A DNA stretch of 64,000 nucleotides from Lunularia cruciata. Taxonomy: Eukaryota; Streptophyta; Marchantiopsida; Lunulariales; Lunulariaceae. Of the stretch, positions 50,756 to 60,729 are shown piece after piece. Under the pieces are notes generated by a model. It ran no database searches. It was not told the origin of the DNA and was given only the letters and a program-made list of their open reading frames with translations. The stretch spans positions 7,383,001-7,447,000 of the forward strand of contig OX419758.1 in NCBI GenBank assembly GCA_948567375.1, read 5' to 3'. Both the position numbers and the translations under genes were made by a program. Every line of letters begins with the position of its first letter. Positions within the stretch are counted from its first letter, which is position 1.

Positions 50756-51447
50756 TGTGAGCCAGCTTGTCTCTCACTCAGGATGAACCTCTGATGACTA
50801 TTATGGTAGCGCACCATGGACTAAGAAGGCAAAGAACCCCAACTCCATCATACTCCTCCAAGGCTAACACTCCAAGACTCAAGACATTGCTCACTAGATA
50901 ACTCAATGAGAGAGAGATAGTTGCAAATGAAAGGATGATGAGTACCTCCTCACCCCTTGTTTATATACTTGTGAAATAGTTACGTACCAAAGTTACTAAT
51001 TACCATAGTAACTCAAGTTACTAGACTAAAAGTCAAGTAAAGTCAAAAAGTAGAAAGGAATATCCATTCATATGGGCATATTCCCCTAAGCATGTGGTCT
51101 TATCTTGACCTAACCACTAAGTCAAGGATTCCTTCACATGGGCTATCCTTGGACTATAGAATAATCCAAAACAAAAAGGCTTGCGAGCTTGAGAGTTCTC
51201 AACTCTTTCCTCAAAGCCAAACACTTAGGAATAATACCAAGTCAACACACTAAAATCCAGAATAGTGGTGCTCATCTTTTCTACTTCCTCTAAAGTAAGG
51301 TCCACTCTATCTTAGCTATGACTAACTTTAGCTAACCATGACTAATATAGAACCATCCTTTATCTCTATATAAATAATATCTCTTAAGTACCTATAATAC
51401 CAAGCTAAATATCACAATACCACACACATGCACAAATGGGTGTTACA
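50756..51447 (-). repeat. 3' LTR of the younger element
   Basis: Minus-strand sense starts TGTAACACCCATTTGTGCAT and ends AGACAAGCTGGCTCACA, the canonical TG...CA. TATATAGAGATAAAGG about 80 bp in may be its TATA region. About 98% identical to 57891-58582. Confidence 0.93.
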
Positions 51448-51462
51448 TTTACCCCCGCACTA
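51448..51462 (-). other. Polypurine tract next to the 3' LTR
   Basis: Minus strand TAGTGCGGGGGTAAA immediately before the LTR's TGTAACA. A purine run at this place primes plus-strand synthesis in LTR retrotransposons. Confidence 0.7.
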
Positions 51463-51495
51463 AGTTTTCACTTTGTCCTCAAAGTGAAGGTCTCT

Positions 51496-52608
51496 CTACC
51501 TTCTATGGTACATCTTCAACTTATCATGGTTAATCCTATCAAAGTGTCTTCCTCCCAACTCCTTGAGATCATAGGTGTAATTGCCCCACACCTTCTCCAT
51601 TATGAAAGGTCCAAAGTACTTAGGCAAAAACTTGTTTTGCACTCTCTTGAATCGAATGGAATCAAACAACATTACCCAATCACCTTCTTTGAAAGTCTCC
51701 ACCTTCTTCTTGCCTTGCCTCTTGTCATAGCTCTCCTTTTGTTTCCTTTGGGCTTGCTCCACTCAAACCATAGCAACTGCTCTTGCCTCTCCGAACTCCA
51801 TGAGTTGATCCTTCCTTGACTTCTTTGCATCACCTCCTTGTGCTTTCTTCAATCTCCTATGAATGCTTTGGAAGGTAGGAAGATCAAAGTGAATAGGTAA
51901 GGTAGACTCAATACCATACACCAATTGAAATGGAGAATATTTGGTGGAAGTCATCATGGTTGTCCTATACTCCCACAAAACTACATGAATCTTCTTGTCC
52001 CAATGATGTTTAGCCCCCTCTATTTTTGCATCTTTGGCCAACATCATGCACAAGGTCTGATTGGTTCTCTCTGCCAAGCCATTGTAGTTTGGCTTATAGA
52101 ATGTAGTTACTCTATGTGTAATAGAGAAATGTCATAGCATGGTTGTAGTAATGCTTCCTGTAAACTCTCCTCCTCTATCAGAAATCAACTCCAAAGGGCA
52201 TCCAAACCTAGTGATAATGCATTCATAAAGAAATCTACCCACTTCATCTTCATTCTTGTCCCTCAATGGTCTAGTCTCAACCCACTTGGTAAGGTAATCA
52301 ATAACTACCACAATGTACCTATTGATCCTTGGGGTTCTATTGAGAGGACCTACAAAATCGATTCCCCACTTCTCAAAAGGTCCTAGCAATGGAATTGATC
52401 TAAGTGGTGGAGTGGATGTAGACTTTCTAGCAAAAGCTTGACAAACATGACAAGTTTTGCAATAATAAAGACAATCCTTGAAAATCCCTCTCCAATTGTA
52501 ACCTGCATCTAGATTCTTGAAAGCAGTCACCTTTCCTGCAAAGTGTCCTCCACATTCTAAACCTTCGTGAAACTCCTTTATGAGTAAGATAGACTCTTCC
52601 TTACCCAC
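51496..52608 (-). pseudogene. Integrase of the younger element, interrupted by TGA codons
   Basis: One continuous reading frame apart from two TGA codons (52132-52134 and 51763-51765). In order: zinc-binding HEGLECGGHFAG...CKTCHVC (HHCC), core with GIDFVGPLNR (first Asp) and ISDRGGEFTG (second Asp), NYNGLAERTNQTL (Glu), YSPFQLVYGIE, and the C-terminal GDWVMLFDSIRF...KYFGPF domain that binds DNA. No chromodomain follows; the frame ends at 51496, close to the polypurine tract. It would insert element cDNA into chromosomes if translated through the stops. Confidence 0.85.
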
Positions 52609-52614
52609 TGCTCT

Positions 52615-53997
52615 TCAAAGTAGTCCATCTGCTCCTTGGTGAAAAATATTATCCTCCACCATTGTGTTAGGTCTAGATCTTGCTGCAAGGGCCTTCCTCT
52701 CCCTAGCATGCATCCCTTCTGGATAGTTACCTTTTGTCACAAAATCCACAATCTCCTTGTACTCCATTGGAACCTCTTGAGTGATTGAGATTGTCATGAG
52801 CTCCTCATCCGAGAAGGAATCATCCATTGGCTCATCTCCATCATGATCATAGGCTCTAGATAAAAAATCAACATTTGCATGTTTCTTTCCTGGCCTATCC
52901 TCAATGGTGTAGTCATACTCAGACAAGAGTATCATCCACATTGCTAGTCTCCCTTCAACATTAGGCTTGTTGAAGATGTACTTCAAAGCCTTGTGATCCG
53001 TGACAATGGTGGCTTTCCCTCCAATCAAGTAGTGTCTAAACTTCTTGAGACCAAAGATCATTGCCAACCCTTCTCTCTCTGTGACAGAGTAGTTCTTCTC
53101 TGTTGAAACCATCTGCCTACTAGCATAAGCTATTGGATGATCATGCCCATCTTGGTCTAATTGACTAAGAGTGCATCCTATAGCTACATTAGAAGTATCA
53201 GTGTAGAGGATGAAAGGCTTACTCCAATCAGGTTTAGCAAGAATTGGAGTTACAACAAGGGATTGCTTGAGCTCCTCAACAGCTTTGAGAGCCTCCTTGT
53301 CCTCCAAAATCACCATGTTATCTACACCCTTCTTCATGTAGATGGTCAATGCATAAGCCTTGTTGGAAAATGAGAAGATGAACCTCCTATAGTATCCAAC
53401 CATCCCCAAGAATTGGCGTAACTTTGTCAAGCTTGAAGGGAATGGAAGGTCTGAGATTTTCCTCACCTTCTCAGGATCAACTGCTATTCCATCCTTGGAG
53501 ATGATGTGCCCCAAAAGTAGACCTTCTTCACATCCAAAAATGCACTTCTCTAGGTTGAGTGATGCATTTGCCTCATCCAAGCATTGCAAGACTTTGATTA
53601 GGTGCTCAAAGTGCTCCTCCTTGCTTCCATAGACACAAAAGTCATCAATGAAGTCTCTCACAAATTTCCCAATGAAAGGTTCAAATACCTTGTTTATGAA
53701 CTGTTGGAATGTGGTTGGAGCATTGCAAAGCCCAAAAGGCATGACTTTGAAAGCGTAAGTTCCCCAAGGTGTGGTGAATGTGGTGAGTTGTTGATGCTCT
53801 GGTGCAATCTTGATTTGGTTATATCCACTATAACCATCTCCAAAACTGTACCTCTCATGACTTGCAACCTCCTCCAAGATCTCATCAATGAATGGCAATG
53901 GGTAGTTGTCCTTCTTGGTAACAGCATTGAGCTTCTTGTAATCCACACATACCCGAAGCTTGCCATTCTTTTTCTTCACAATGACAATTAGAGACAC
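52615..53997 (-). CDS. Reverse transcriptase-RNase H region of the younger element
   Basis: A 460-codon open frame. RT motifs: LRVCVDYKKLNAVTKKDNYP, YSFGDGYSGYNQI (usual F..LDG.SGY, here GDG), VMPFGLCNAPTTFQ, DFIDDFCVYGS (catalytic DD) and FLGMVGYYRRFI. RNase H: FILYTDTSNVAIG (Asp), VTEREGLAMIFGLKKFRHYL (Glu), IVTDHKALKY (Asp) and HANVDFLSRA. The frame opens just after a TGA at about 53998 in the context NSE-TGA-VSLIVIV, where the family normally has Trp. It ends in TGA at 52615-52617, the stop shared with the older element; the same frame continues as integrase. Copies the element's RNA into DNA in cytoplasmic particles. Confidence 0.88.
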   Translation of the reverse strand: MSLIVIVKKKNGKLRVCVDYKKLNAVTKKDNYPLPFIDEILEEVASHERYSFGDGYSGYNQIKIAPEHQQLTTFTTPWGTYAFKVMPFGLCNAPTTFQQFINKVFEPFIGKFVRDFIDDFCVYGSKEEHFEHLIKVLQCLDEANASLNLEKCIFGCEEGLLLGHIISKDGIAVDPEKVRKISDLPFPSSLTKLRQFLGMVGYYRRFIFSFSNKAYALTIYMKKGVDNMVILEDKEALKAVEELKQSLVVTPILAKPDWSKPFILYTDTSNVAIGCTLSQLDQDGHDHPIAYASRQMVSTEKNYSVTEREGLAMIFGLKKFRHYLIGGKATIVTDHKALKYIFNKPNVEGRLAMWMILLSEYDYTIEDRPGKKHANVDFLSRAYDHDGDEPMDDSFSDEELMTISITQEVPMEYKEIVDFVTKGNYPEGMHARERKALAARSRPNTMVEDNIFHQGADGLL

Positions 53998-54157
53998 TCA
54001 TTCTGAATTCTCCACCTCAAAGATAAATCCAGCCTCCTTGAGCTTATCAATCTCCTCCTTCACAACCAAAGATATTGGTGGGCTAATGCAATGTTGCTTT
54101 TGGCGGATTGGTCTTGCATGTGACTCCACCTCTATCTTATGCTCCTCCAAGGTGACT

Positions 54158-54676
54158 TCATTCAAATCCTTGTAATTGAAAGCAAAAACATGGATGAACT
54201 AACAGAAAATCTCCTCTAATCTCACCTTCTCCTCCTTGGTAACATTTGAAACCATACTTGAGGGTAGATAACCTTCTCTCTACCTCCTCAAGTGTCAATG
54301 GTGATTTATCTGGGTCCTTCAAAACCTCTGGCTTAGGTGCAAAATCCATAACACACAAAGGATACACATTTGAATTAGATTCAGATTTAGATTCATCCTC
54401 CTTTGGTGAAGTCTCCTCTTCCATGCTTGTGTCCACACCTGAAGCTCCTTCTTTAGAATCTGATTCCCAATAATCAAAAGATGGTGTATCTGAATGTGAA
54501 GTGTTGGTGGTGTTAGTCACATGAACTATGACTCTATGGTTTGATGGCCCAATCCACAAGTACCCTTTGTGCCATCCATCAGTTGTGCGTGCTGCTCTCA
54601 ACCATGGCCTCCCAAGAAGTAAGTCATAGCTTGAATCCTTCAAGACTTGGAAAGTCGTGAGATTTTGAATTCCCAT
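54158..54676 (-). CDS. Protease C-terminal / protease-RT linker of the younger element
   Basis: MGIQNLTTFQVLKDSSYDLL then LGRPWLRAA, the conserved end of plant Ty3 retropepsins, followed by an acidic linker and the conserved MDFAPKP...DPDKSPLTLEEVERR. Near 54250 an extra base relative to the older copy (49.6 kb) shifts the frame, so the last ~25 residues differ from the family sequence FAFSYKNPNKVT. Confidence 0.75.
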   Translation of the reverse strand: MGIQNLTTFQVLKDSSYDLLLGRPWLRAARTTDGWHKGYLWIGPSNHRVIVHVTNTTNTSHSDTPSFDYWESDSKEGASGVDTSMEEETSPKEDESKSESNSNVYPLCVMDFAPKPEVLKDPDKSPLTLEEVERRLSTLKYGFKCYQGGEGEIRGDFLLVHPCFCFQLQGFE

Positions 54677-54721
54677 AACTTAAACTACCACTTTATCTAT
54701 CACCCCTACAAGTTGAACTTG

Positions 54722-55369
54722 TTACTTGTTTGCCATGCTCACCACAAATCTTGAAGGTCTTGAGGGTATCATACCCAACTTCTTCATCAACCTTTTTGAC
54801 ATGGCATTTACTACTGATCCTCCATCAACCAATGCATCCTTGATGTTGTGACCATTCACTCTCACATCAATCTTGGAGGCATATTCACAAGCCTCCCATG
54901 GTGCTGGCTTGGCATCCACCACCCCCATTGATACTGGAACTTTTGCCTTCTTCTTCCTCTTGCTCTTTGTAGAACTCAAACCACCTCTAAGCTCCTTTCT
55001 CAAGGTAGGGTTCAAAGCAATCAATTGGCCCACTGTGATGTTAGCCTTGTGACAACCAACATCCTCTAATACATTGTAATTCCATTGTTGCTTTGAAATC
55101 AAGAAATCCTCCATCCCCAACTTCTTCCTTGGAGTCTTTGTTGTTGATGGTATTGAGGTGCAAGTGCTCTTAGTAGACATAGGAATATCCTTGCTTGGAG
55201 TAAATCCTTGAGAAGAGTGAACATCCTCTACAAAATGAGCTCTCTTCTTCTCTTGTGCCAAAAGCTCCAAATTAAGACTCTTGGAGTTTGAGCACTTTCC
55301 CTTCTCATACTTGCTCTCCACCACATCTATGGATGCTATCTCCTTACCTTTGTTTGGATAAGGAGCCAC
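54722..55369 (-). CDS. gag C-terminus and aspartic protease active site
   Basis: 215 codons. The start (PYPNKGKEI) lies directly after the gag zinc knuckle. A basic serine/lysine-rich linker follows, then QQWNYNVLEDVG and the retropepsin active site VNGHNIKDALVDGGSVVNAM, with DGG in place of the commoner DTG/DSG. The older element has the same VDGG, so it is a family feature. The enzyme would cut the gag-pol polyprotein in the virus-like particle. Confidence 0.8.
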   Translation of the reverse strand: MAPYPNKGKEIASIDVVESKYEKGKCSNSKSLNLELLAQEKKRAHFVEDVHSSQGFTPSKDIPMSTKSTCTSIPSTTKTPRKKLGMEDFLISKQQWNYNVLEDVGCHKANITVGQLIALNPTLRKELRGGLSSTKSKRKKKAKVPVSMGVVDAKPAPWEACEYASKIDVRVNGHNIKDALVDGGSVVNAMSKRLMKKLGMIPSRPSRFVVSMANK

Positions 55370-55424
55370 TTGGGTTTCACTACCACCCTCTTTCCCTCTA
55401 TTGGCTCCCTTATAACCCCTTCCT

Positions 55425-56390
55425 CCATGGTAAGTGGAATTTGGGCAATTCCTTTGGATATGGCCTCTTCCTCCACAACCAAAACAATTTATTTCATTGA
55501 AATTATTGGCTGGTTGAACTCCTCTATATGGATAGTTTCTATAACTCCTAGGCCCTCTCCCTCATTTGGATCCACCTCTCTCTTCTCCCATAGTTGCACC
55601 ACATTGATCTTGAGATCCGCAAGTTGTTCTGTGATGGTTTGAAGTGGATCCATTGGTGGAGGTGCAAGAATTAGAGCAACTACTACTTGTGGTGCAGCCC
55701 TTGTCACCAAAGTATCAGAAGTTCCACCATACTTGTATCCTTGAGGAGGATGCACAACCTCCTTCACCACCAAATCACTCTCATCCCCTTCCAAACTCTC
55801 CTCCATACGAATTGCGATGTTGATAGCTTCAACCTTGGAAGAAGGTTTCTCATATCTCACCTTGCTTCTAGTTTGTGGTCTCAACCCTCCTACAAAATTC
55901 TTGGTGAGCATGGCCCCTATGCCAATCATTGTAGTCTCCACATCATCCCCACCCTTCTTGAACACTATGCAAAATCTGGACTCTAACTTTTCCACTCTTT
56001 CCACATAGACTCTCACTTTCTCTCCATCTCCTTGCTTGAGAAATATAACCTCACTCATTAATCTCTCATTACTCTCATCAGGAAGAAAGTTCTCAATGAG
56101 TGCTGAAGTCAAAGTCTCCCAAGACTCCTCTTTCCCATCTCTCCTCTCTCTCTTTTGGTATTCTGACTCATACCATGTAAGTGCTACATCCTCAAAGAAA
56201 TCAAGTAATAATGAGGCCCACTCATTCTTCCTCCTCTCATTGTTTCCTATGAAAGCTTCTCTTGAAGTCTCTCACAAAGACCTCCACATCTTCTCCATCC
56301 TTGCCAAAGAAAACCGGAACTTTCCCCATCTTAACCTCTCACTATCTTTCTCTTCTCTCAATTTTTTTTCTCTTTTCTTTTCTCTCACTC
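55425..56390 (-). pseudogene. gag (capsid and zinc knuckle) of the younger element, frameshifted
   Basis: Reading on the minus strand: MGKVPVFFGKDGEDVEVFVR (about 56330-56270), after a frameshift EWASLLLDFFEDVALTWYES (about 56220-56165), then an open frame 56112-55489 with KVRVYVERVEKLESRF and ENFLPDES, typical of Ty3 gag. After a second frame change with a TGA (about 55560-55590) comes CFGCGGRGHIQRNC at about 55490-55440, an exact CX2CX4HX4C knuckle. Gag would package the RNA. Confidence 0.8.
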
Positions 56391-56562
56391 TGTAACTAAT
56401 AGAGTATATACATGACTAACATCATTTGAGAGTAATCCACTCTAGGGAACACAAAAGGCTCAGGTTCCTCCAAGATTCCTATAGCAACATCAAATCCTAG
56501 AGTGCATATTAATTGAACCCTCATGGATAGTTTATCCTTAAGTTGAAAGATTATCTCCATCA

Positions 56563-56979
56563 CTAATCTTGAGAACTAGCTGATGAAGGTGGTAGTATTT
56601 CTGTAGCTATACTAAGACTCTCTCCAAGATCCTTCACCAAAGTCTCCAAAAGTGATTTTACTCCACTACACTCATGTCCTTTTGGAAATCCTTCAACTTC
56701 ACAAACCTCACACAACTCCTTGGTCTTAGATCTTCTCCCTCCCAATCTTGGTGAAGAAGGTCCAACATGCAAACCCAAGTCAAGTAAGCCTCTCCTTTCC
56801 CTCAATCTCTTGCACTCAAAGGTCAATGGACATGAACTTTCCTTATGTCCCTTATCTCCACTTAGAAAGCACTTAGACTCACTCTTTCCTCCAAGTGGTG
56901 TAGGTTTTTGGATCCTCTCGACACTCTCTTCAAACTCTATTGTTAACTCTCTTTTCCTCAAATCCACCCCTACAATCAC
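56563..56979 (-). CDS. Extra leader ORF upstream of gag with a knuckle-like Cys/His segment
   Basis: 138 codons between the primer-binding site and gag on the element strand. It includes CFLSGDKGHKESSC, which has the spacing of a CX2CX4HX4C knuckle with Ser in place of the second Cys, and a later CEVCEVEGFPKGHEC cluster. The remainder is rich in Glu, Lys and Leu. Additional ORFs before gag are known in some plant Gypsy lineages (Ogre/Tat). Whether this is homologous cannot be told by eye. It begins with a Met and ends close to the leader's end; the older element has lost this region, so no comparison is possible within the window. Confidence 0.5.
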   Translation of the reverse strand: MIVGVDLRKRELTIEFEESVERIQKPTPLGGKSESKCFLSGDKGHKESSCPLTFECKRLRERRGLLDLGLHVGPSSPRLGGRRSKTKELCEVCEVEGFPKGHECSGVKSLLETLVKDLGESLSIATEILPPSSASSQD

Positions 56980-57867
56980 CTCAAACCCTTGGGGAACCTT
57001 TCATAACCTCAATTTCCACTCTTGATGACCCTCCATGTTACCAAGATGCATCTAAACACTCAAACATGTTTTTTGTTGATCTCAAACTCCTCATGCATGA
57101 GATCTCCACTCTGCAAAATTGACCCTTCCTCACAATGTCACTCAAATCTCCCAACCAGTATGTCACAGTCCTCTGAAATTTCCCCACTTGATCAAAACTC
57201 TAGGGAGTCCCTCCTTGCAAAATTTCAGATCTTTTCATTGAGCCATTTGGCCTAAACACCTTTCTATTCAGCACTCATATTTCAGATTTGGTCTGAAAAC
57301 CACTCCCTCACTTCAAAAGCTCATAACTCCCTACGCAAGAATTATCTCTGTCTAATTTTTGAAGCAGCAGGTAGGATACTATGCACTGAATTGTCTTGGA
57401 AATTTTCAAGACAATTCACTGAAAATTGAAGAAATGATAGACTCTGTACAATTTTCCAGAGAGCATGTAGTTGCGGGAGCACTTTACCCTATCAACTTTC
57501 AAAAATTCTAGCCCAGTATGCATAGTAGCTCTCACAATAATTTTAAGTATGCTAATTGAAGGATAACCTAAGCTATCATAGGTAAAAATTTCAAATCCAG
57601 ATCTCAAACTTGAGATTTTGCCCAAAATCACCTTAATCCCCAAATCTACAATCCACCTCACACAATCTCTCCAATTCCTCTCATGTGTACAAGATGTACA
57701 AAATCACTTCAAAGACATCATAATGAACTACAGGGTATACAAATGGATCTTGGTTCTCTAACATAAGTTCAACCCTCTACTCTCCTAATGTTCTCTCCAA
57801 GTAAGCTCTCATAGTCTCTTTTTGCCTAACGTAGAATTGAACGTGGAACATTATCTTGCCTTCTAGA

Positions 57868-57886
57868 GGTCCCGACAACGGAACCA
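57868..57886 (-). other. tRNA primer-binding site
   Basis: Minus strand TGGTTCCGTTGTCGGGACC starts four bases inside the 5' LTR. It resembles the TGGCGCCGTTGCCGGGG site (complementary to the tRNA-Asp 3' end) used by many plant Gypsy elements, with several substitutions, so the primer may be tRNA-Asp or another tRNA. Confidence 0.65.
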
Positions 57887-57890
57887 AAAA

Positions 57891-58582
57891 TGTGAGCCGG
57901 CCTGTCTCTCACTCAGGATGAACCTCTGATGGCTATTATGGTAGCGCACCATGGACTAAGAAGGCAAAGAACCCCAACTCCATCATACTCCTCCAAGGCT
58001 AACACTCCAAGACTCAAGACATTGCTCACTAGATAACTCAATGAGAGAGAGATAGTTGCAAATGAAAGGATGATGAGTACCTCCTCACCCCTTGTTTATA
58101 TACTTGTGAAATAGTTACGTACCAAAGTTACTAATTACCATAGTAACTCAAGTTACTAGACTAAAAGTCAAGTAAAGTCAAAAAGTAGAAAGGAATATCC
58201 ATTCATATGGGCATATTCCCCTAAGCATGTGGTCTTATCTTGACCTAACCACTAAGTCAAGGATTCCTTCACATGGGCTATCCTTGGACTAAAGAAGAAT
58301 CCAAAACAAAAAGGCTTGCGAGCTTGAGAGTTCTCAACTCTTTCCTCAAAGCCAAACACTTAGGAATAATACCAAGTCAACACACTAAAATCTAAAATAG
58401 TGATGCTCATCTTTTCTACTTCCTCTAAAGTAAGGTCCCCTCTATCTTAGCTATGACTAACTTTAGCTAACCATGACTAATATAGAACCATTCTTTATCT
58501 CTATATAAATAATATCTCTTATGTACTTGTAATACCAAGCTAAATATCACAATACCACACACATGCACAAATGGGTGATACA
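57891..58582 (-). repeat. 5' LTR of the younger element
   Basis: 692 bp, TGTATCACCC... to ...GGCCGGCTCACA on the minus strand. It aligns without gaps to 50756-51447. The element's promoter should lie within it. Confidence 0.93.
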
Positions 58583-58758
58583 GTTCATCTTTTCTATTTT
58601 CTCTTAAGTAAAATCTCCTTTATCTTAACTATGAATAACTTTAGCATATCATGACTAATGTAGAACCATCCTTTATCTCTATATAAATTATATCTCTCAA
58701 GTACTTGTAATACCAAACTAAATATCGTAATACCACACACATGCATAAATGTGTGTTA
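58583..58758 (-). repeat. Remaining half of the older element's 5' LTR
   Basis: GTTCATCTTTTCTATTTTCT up to ATAAATGTGTGTTATA is the U3-side part of an LTR of the same family, continuing what stops at 50755. It shows that the younger element jumped into this LTR. Confidence 0.85.
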
Positions 58759-58769
58759 TAGCCCAAGGG

Positions 58770-59100
58770 ATCACGTACCAAATGATCAAGCAATAAGTAG
58801 AAAGCCTGTCTAGCTTTATCATGGAGTGAACAAGGTAGCTTATGCAATAGATGTGGATATGAGAAACTAGTCTCAAATGACTCCAAGGTACAACCCACTT
58901 GACATACTAACCACTCCCACAACTCGATCAATATCCATGGAACGGTCAACAAAGGGATAGAGGAAGTGTGTAATCTTGAGTGTCTTGTTATCAATGTAGT
59001 CATTTGTCTCACATGAGAATCACAAGTAGTTCATTCTTAGTTCTTGTGCATCCTTCCCACATGGGTCTTTACTCCTTGCAGGGTAAAGCATCGATGGGAC
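58770..59100 (-). repeat. Dispersed repeat shared with 19870-20300
   Basis: See the entry at 19870. Here the minus strand is open (59012-58641, 123 codons, running into the LTR remnant). Segments such as CTLESFETSFSYPHLLHKLP and LHDKARQAFYLLLDHLV look like decayed structural-protein sequence, but no family is recognised. Confidence 0.45.
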
Positions 59101-59119
59101 ACCAGGTGCAAAAGACCCA

Positions 59120-59612
59120 AGAGAGAAATAGGAGAATGGAAGATTGGAGTGGAAGATCACATTGGGACACTTGAATGGAGGTAACTCCAAATGCCTAGCA
59201 TGAGATTAGCCTTTGGTAGTTATAGGGAAGCATACAAGGCTCTTGAGAAGCTTCTTCAAAACCACTTTCTTATTGTGCAAGTCAAGCTAATAGGGAAGCT
59301 TCTCAAGAAACTTCTTTCTAGAAGTTGTCTACTTTGCATGCAAGCTAAGCTAGTTAGGAAGCTTCCCCAGAAATTTTCTTCTAGAAACCATCTACTTGAC
59401 ATGCAAGCTAAGCTAACAAAGAAGCTTCCTAGGAAGTTTCATCCTATAAGTCACCACTTGGCATACACATTATCCAATACTTGGAATTTACCAAGTAACT
59501 TCTTAGATGTTTCTAGGATGTTGTTATAACTCTTGGCTAATTTGGCCTATTCATTGGTTCCTTAGTCTTGACTAACTAATCTATAAATTCCATATTGTTA
59601 AATATTCCCTCA
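59120..59612 (-). repeat. 3' LTR of a chromodomain Gypsy element, with internal ~61-bp tandem units
   Basis: Minus strand begins TGAGGGAATATTTAACAATA right after the chromodomain stop. The part 59276-59460 holds about three units of GCATGCAAGCTAAGCTAGTT then GGAAGCTTC and TTTCTTCTAGAA. The same array is present at 60890-61080. Confidence 0.7.
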
Positions 59613-59615
59613 CTG

Positions 59616-60700
59616 CTAGTTGGTGACATTCTCATCACCATAGTTGGATTCAAACTCTTGGATAGCCATTTGTGTATTTTGGAGATGAGGATGAGATTCC
59701 CAAGTGGCACCATGAAGGGGATGCCCTTTCCAAAAGACTTTGTACTCACTATGTTGTTGGTGAGCATATTTAATATGGCGACATGCATAAATACAATCAA
59801 CTTCATATTCCTCATGATTGTTGATAGGCAAGGGAGGAGGGAGGTTGGATACAAGAGGAAAAAGAAGATGGATTAGAAACAAAGGGTTTCAACTTGGAAC
59901 TATGAAAGACAAGGTGAATTCGCATATGAAAAAGTAAGACAAGTCAATAAGCAACAAGATAAATGATTTGGGTGACATCAAATAGACCTATCCAATTAGG
60001 AGCAAGTTTACAAACATGGGTATCAAGTGGGCGGGGTATGTTACTAGACAAAAGCATGACTTTATTATCAAGTTGAAAAGTGAGATCACAATGATGTCGG
60101 TCCACATATTGTTCTTGGTGATTTTGAGCAATAAAGAGATGAGATTTTGCCTATTGTAGGGATTGGGATAGTGTGATCAAGAAGGTGGAACTACAAGGGA
60201 CATGAGATGGAGGAAGAGCAAGAAGGAAATCTAGAACAAGTGGGTCTTGGCCAAAATTAAAAGAAGACGAGAGAGAGAGAGAGAGTCTGATGCTTGCTTA
60301 ATTGGAGTTATTGTAAGCAAACTCAACAATTGCAAGACACTCATCCTAGTTGGTATAGTGAACATTGATAAAGGCATGAAGCATATCCTCCAAGGTGCAT
60401 TTTACTTGTTCAATTTGTCCATCAATTTGAGAATGAGTAGTGCGTGGAGAAAGCAAGTTTGGTGCCAAGTATCTAGAAAAGTACTTGCCAAAATTTTCCA
60501 ATGAAACAAGGATCACAATTGGAGATGAGGACACAAAGCATCCCATGATGCTTTGAAGCATTATCAAAGTAAATCTGGGCCAATGTTGGAGCATCCACTA
60601 TATCAAAAGTTAGTGCCAAATGGATTTACTTACAAAGCTTATCCACAAACACCATGATTATTGTGTGACCTTGCTTTGTCTTGTGCAAGGATATAATGAG
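59616..60700 (-). pseudogene. Integrase-chromodomain end of a chromovirus
   Basis: Minus strand: HKTKQGHTIIMVFVDKLCK (core start, about 60690-60630), VLVSLENFGKYFSRYLAPN with SQIDGQIEQVKCTLEDMLH (60346-60594; usual DGQTERVNRTLEDML), then the chromodomain EEYEVDCIYACRHIKYAHQ...YKVFWKGHPLHGATWESHPH (59616-59882). Chromodomains steer integration to marked chromatin. Frame breaks separate the parts. The upstream pol is missing; the fragment begins where the LTR 60730-61218 ends. Confidence 0.75.
60268..60286. repeat. Short (GA)n run
   Basis: GAGAGAGAGAGAGAGAG within the integrase fragment: a small microsatellite. Confidence 0.8.
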
Positions 60701-60729
60701 ATCTATAAAAGTACAAAACCAAGCCAAGA

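Larger units (their letters stand above)
50756..58582 (-). mobile_element. Younger non-chromodomain Ty3/Gypsy element, complete with both LTRs
   Basis: Minus strand, 7.83 kb: 5' LTR 57891-58582, primer-binding site 57868-57886, leader with an extra ORF, gag, protease, RT, RNase H, integrase, polypurine tract and 3' LTR 50756-51447. Order gag-PR-RT-RH-IN marks Ty3/Gypsy; the integrase ends without a chromodomain. The two LTRs differ at about 14 of 692 positions by eye, so insertion was fairly recent. It sits within the 5' LTR of the older element; the flanking GCTC/GTTC is the probable imperfect target-site duplication. Despite its youth, gag and pol contain several TGA stops and at least two frameshifts. 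Confidence 0.93.

Noticed and set aside
53602-53991. 129-codon plus-strand frame inside the Gypsy pol region
   Set aside because: Antisense shadow of the reverse transcriptase; no own features.
46132-58758. Single element with three LTRs
   Set aside because: Integrase, RT and protease each occur twice in the correct order, and LTR halves at 50755 and 58583 fit together, so two elements are nested.
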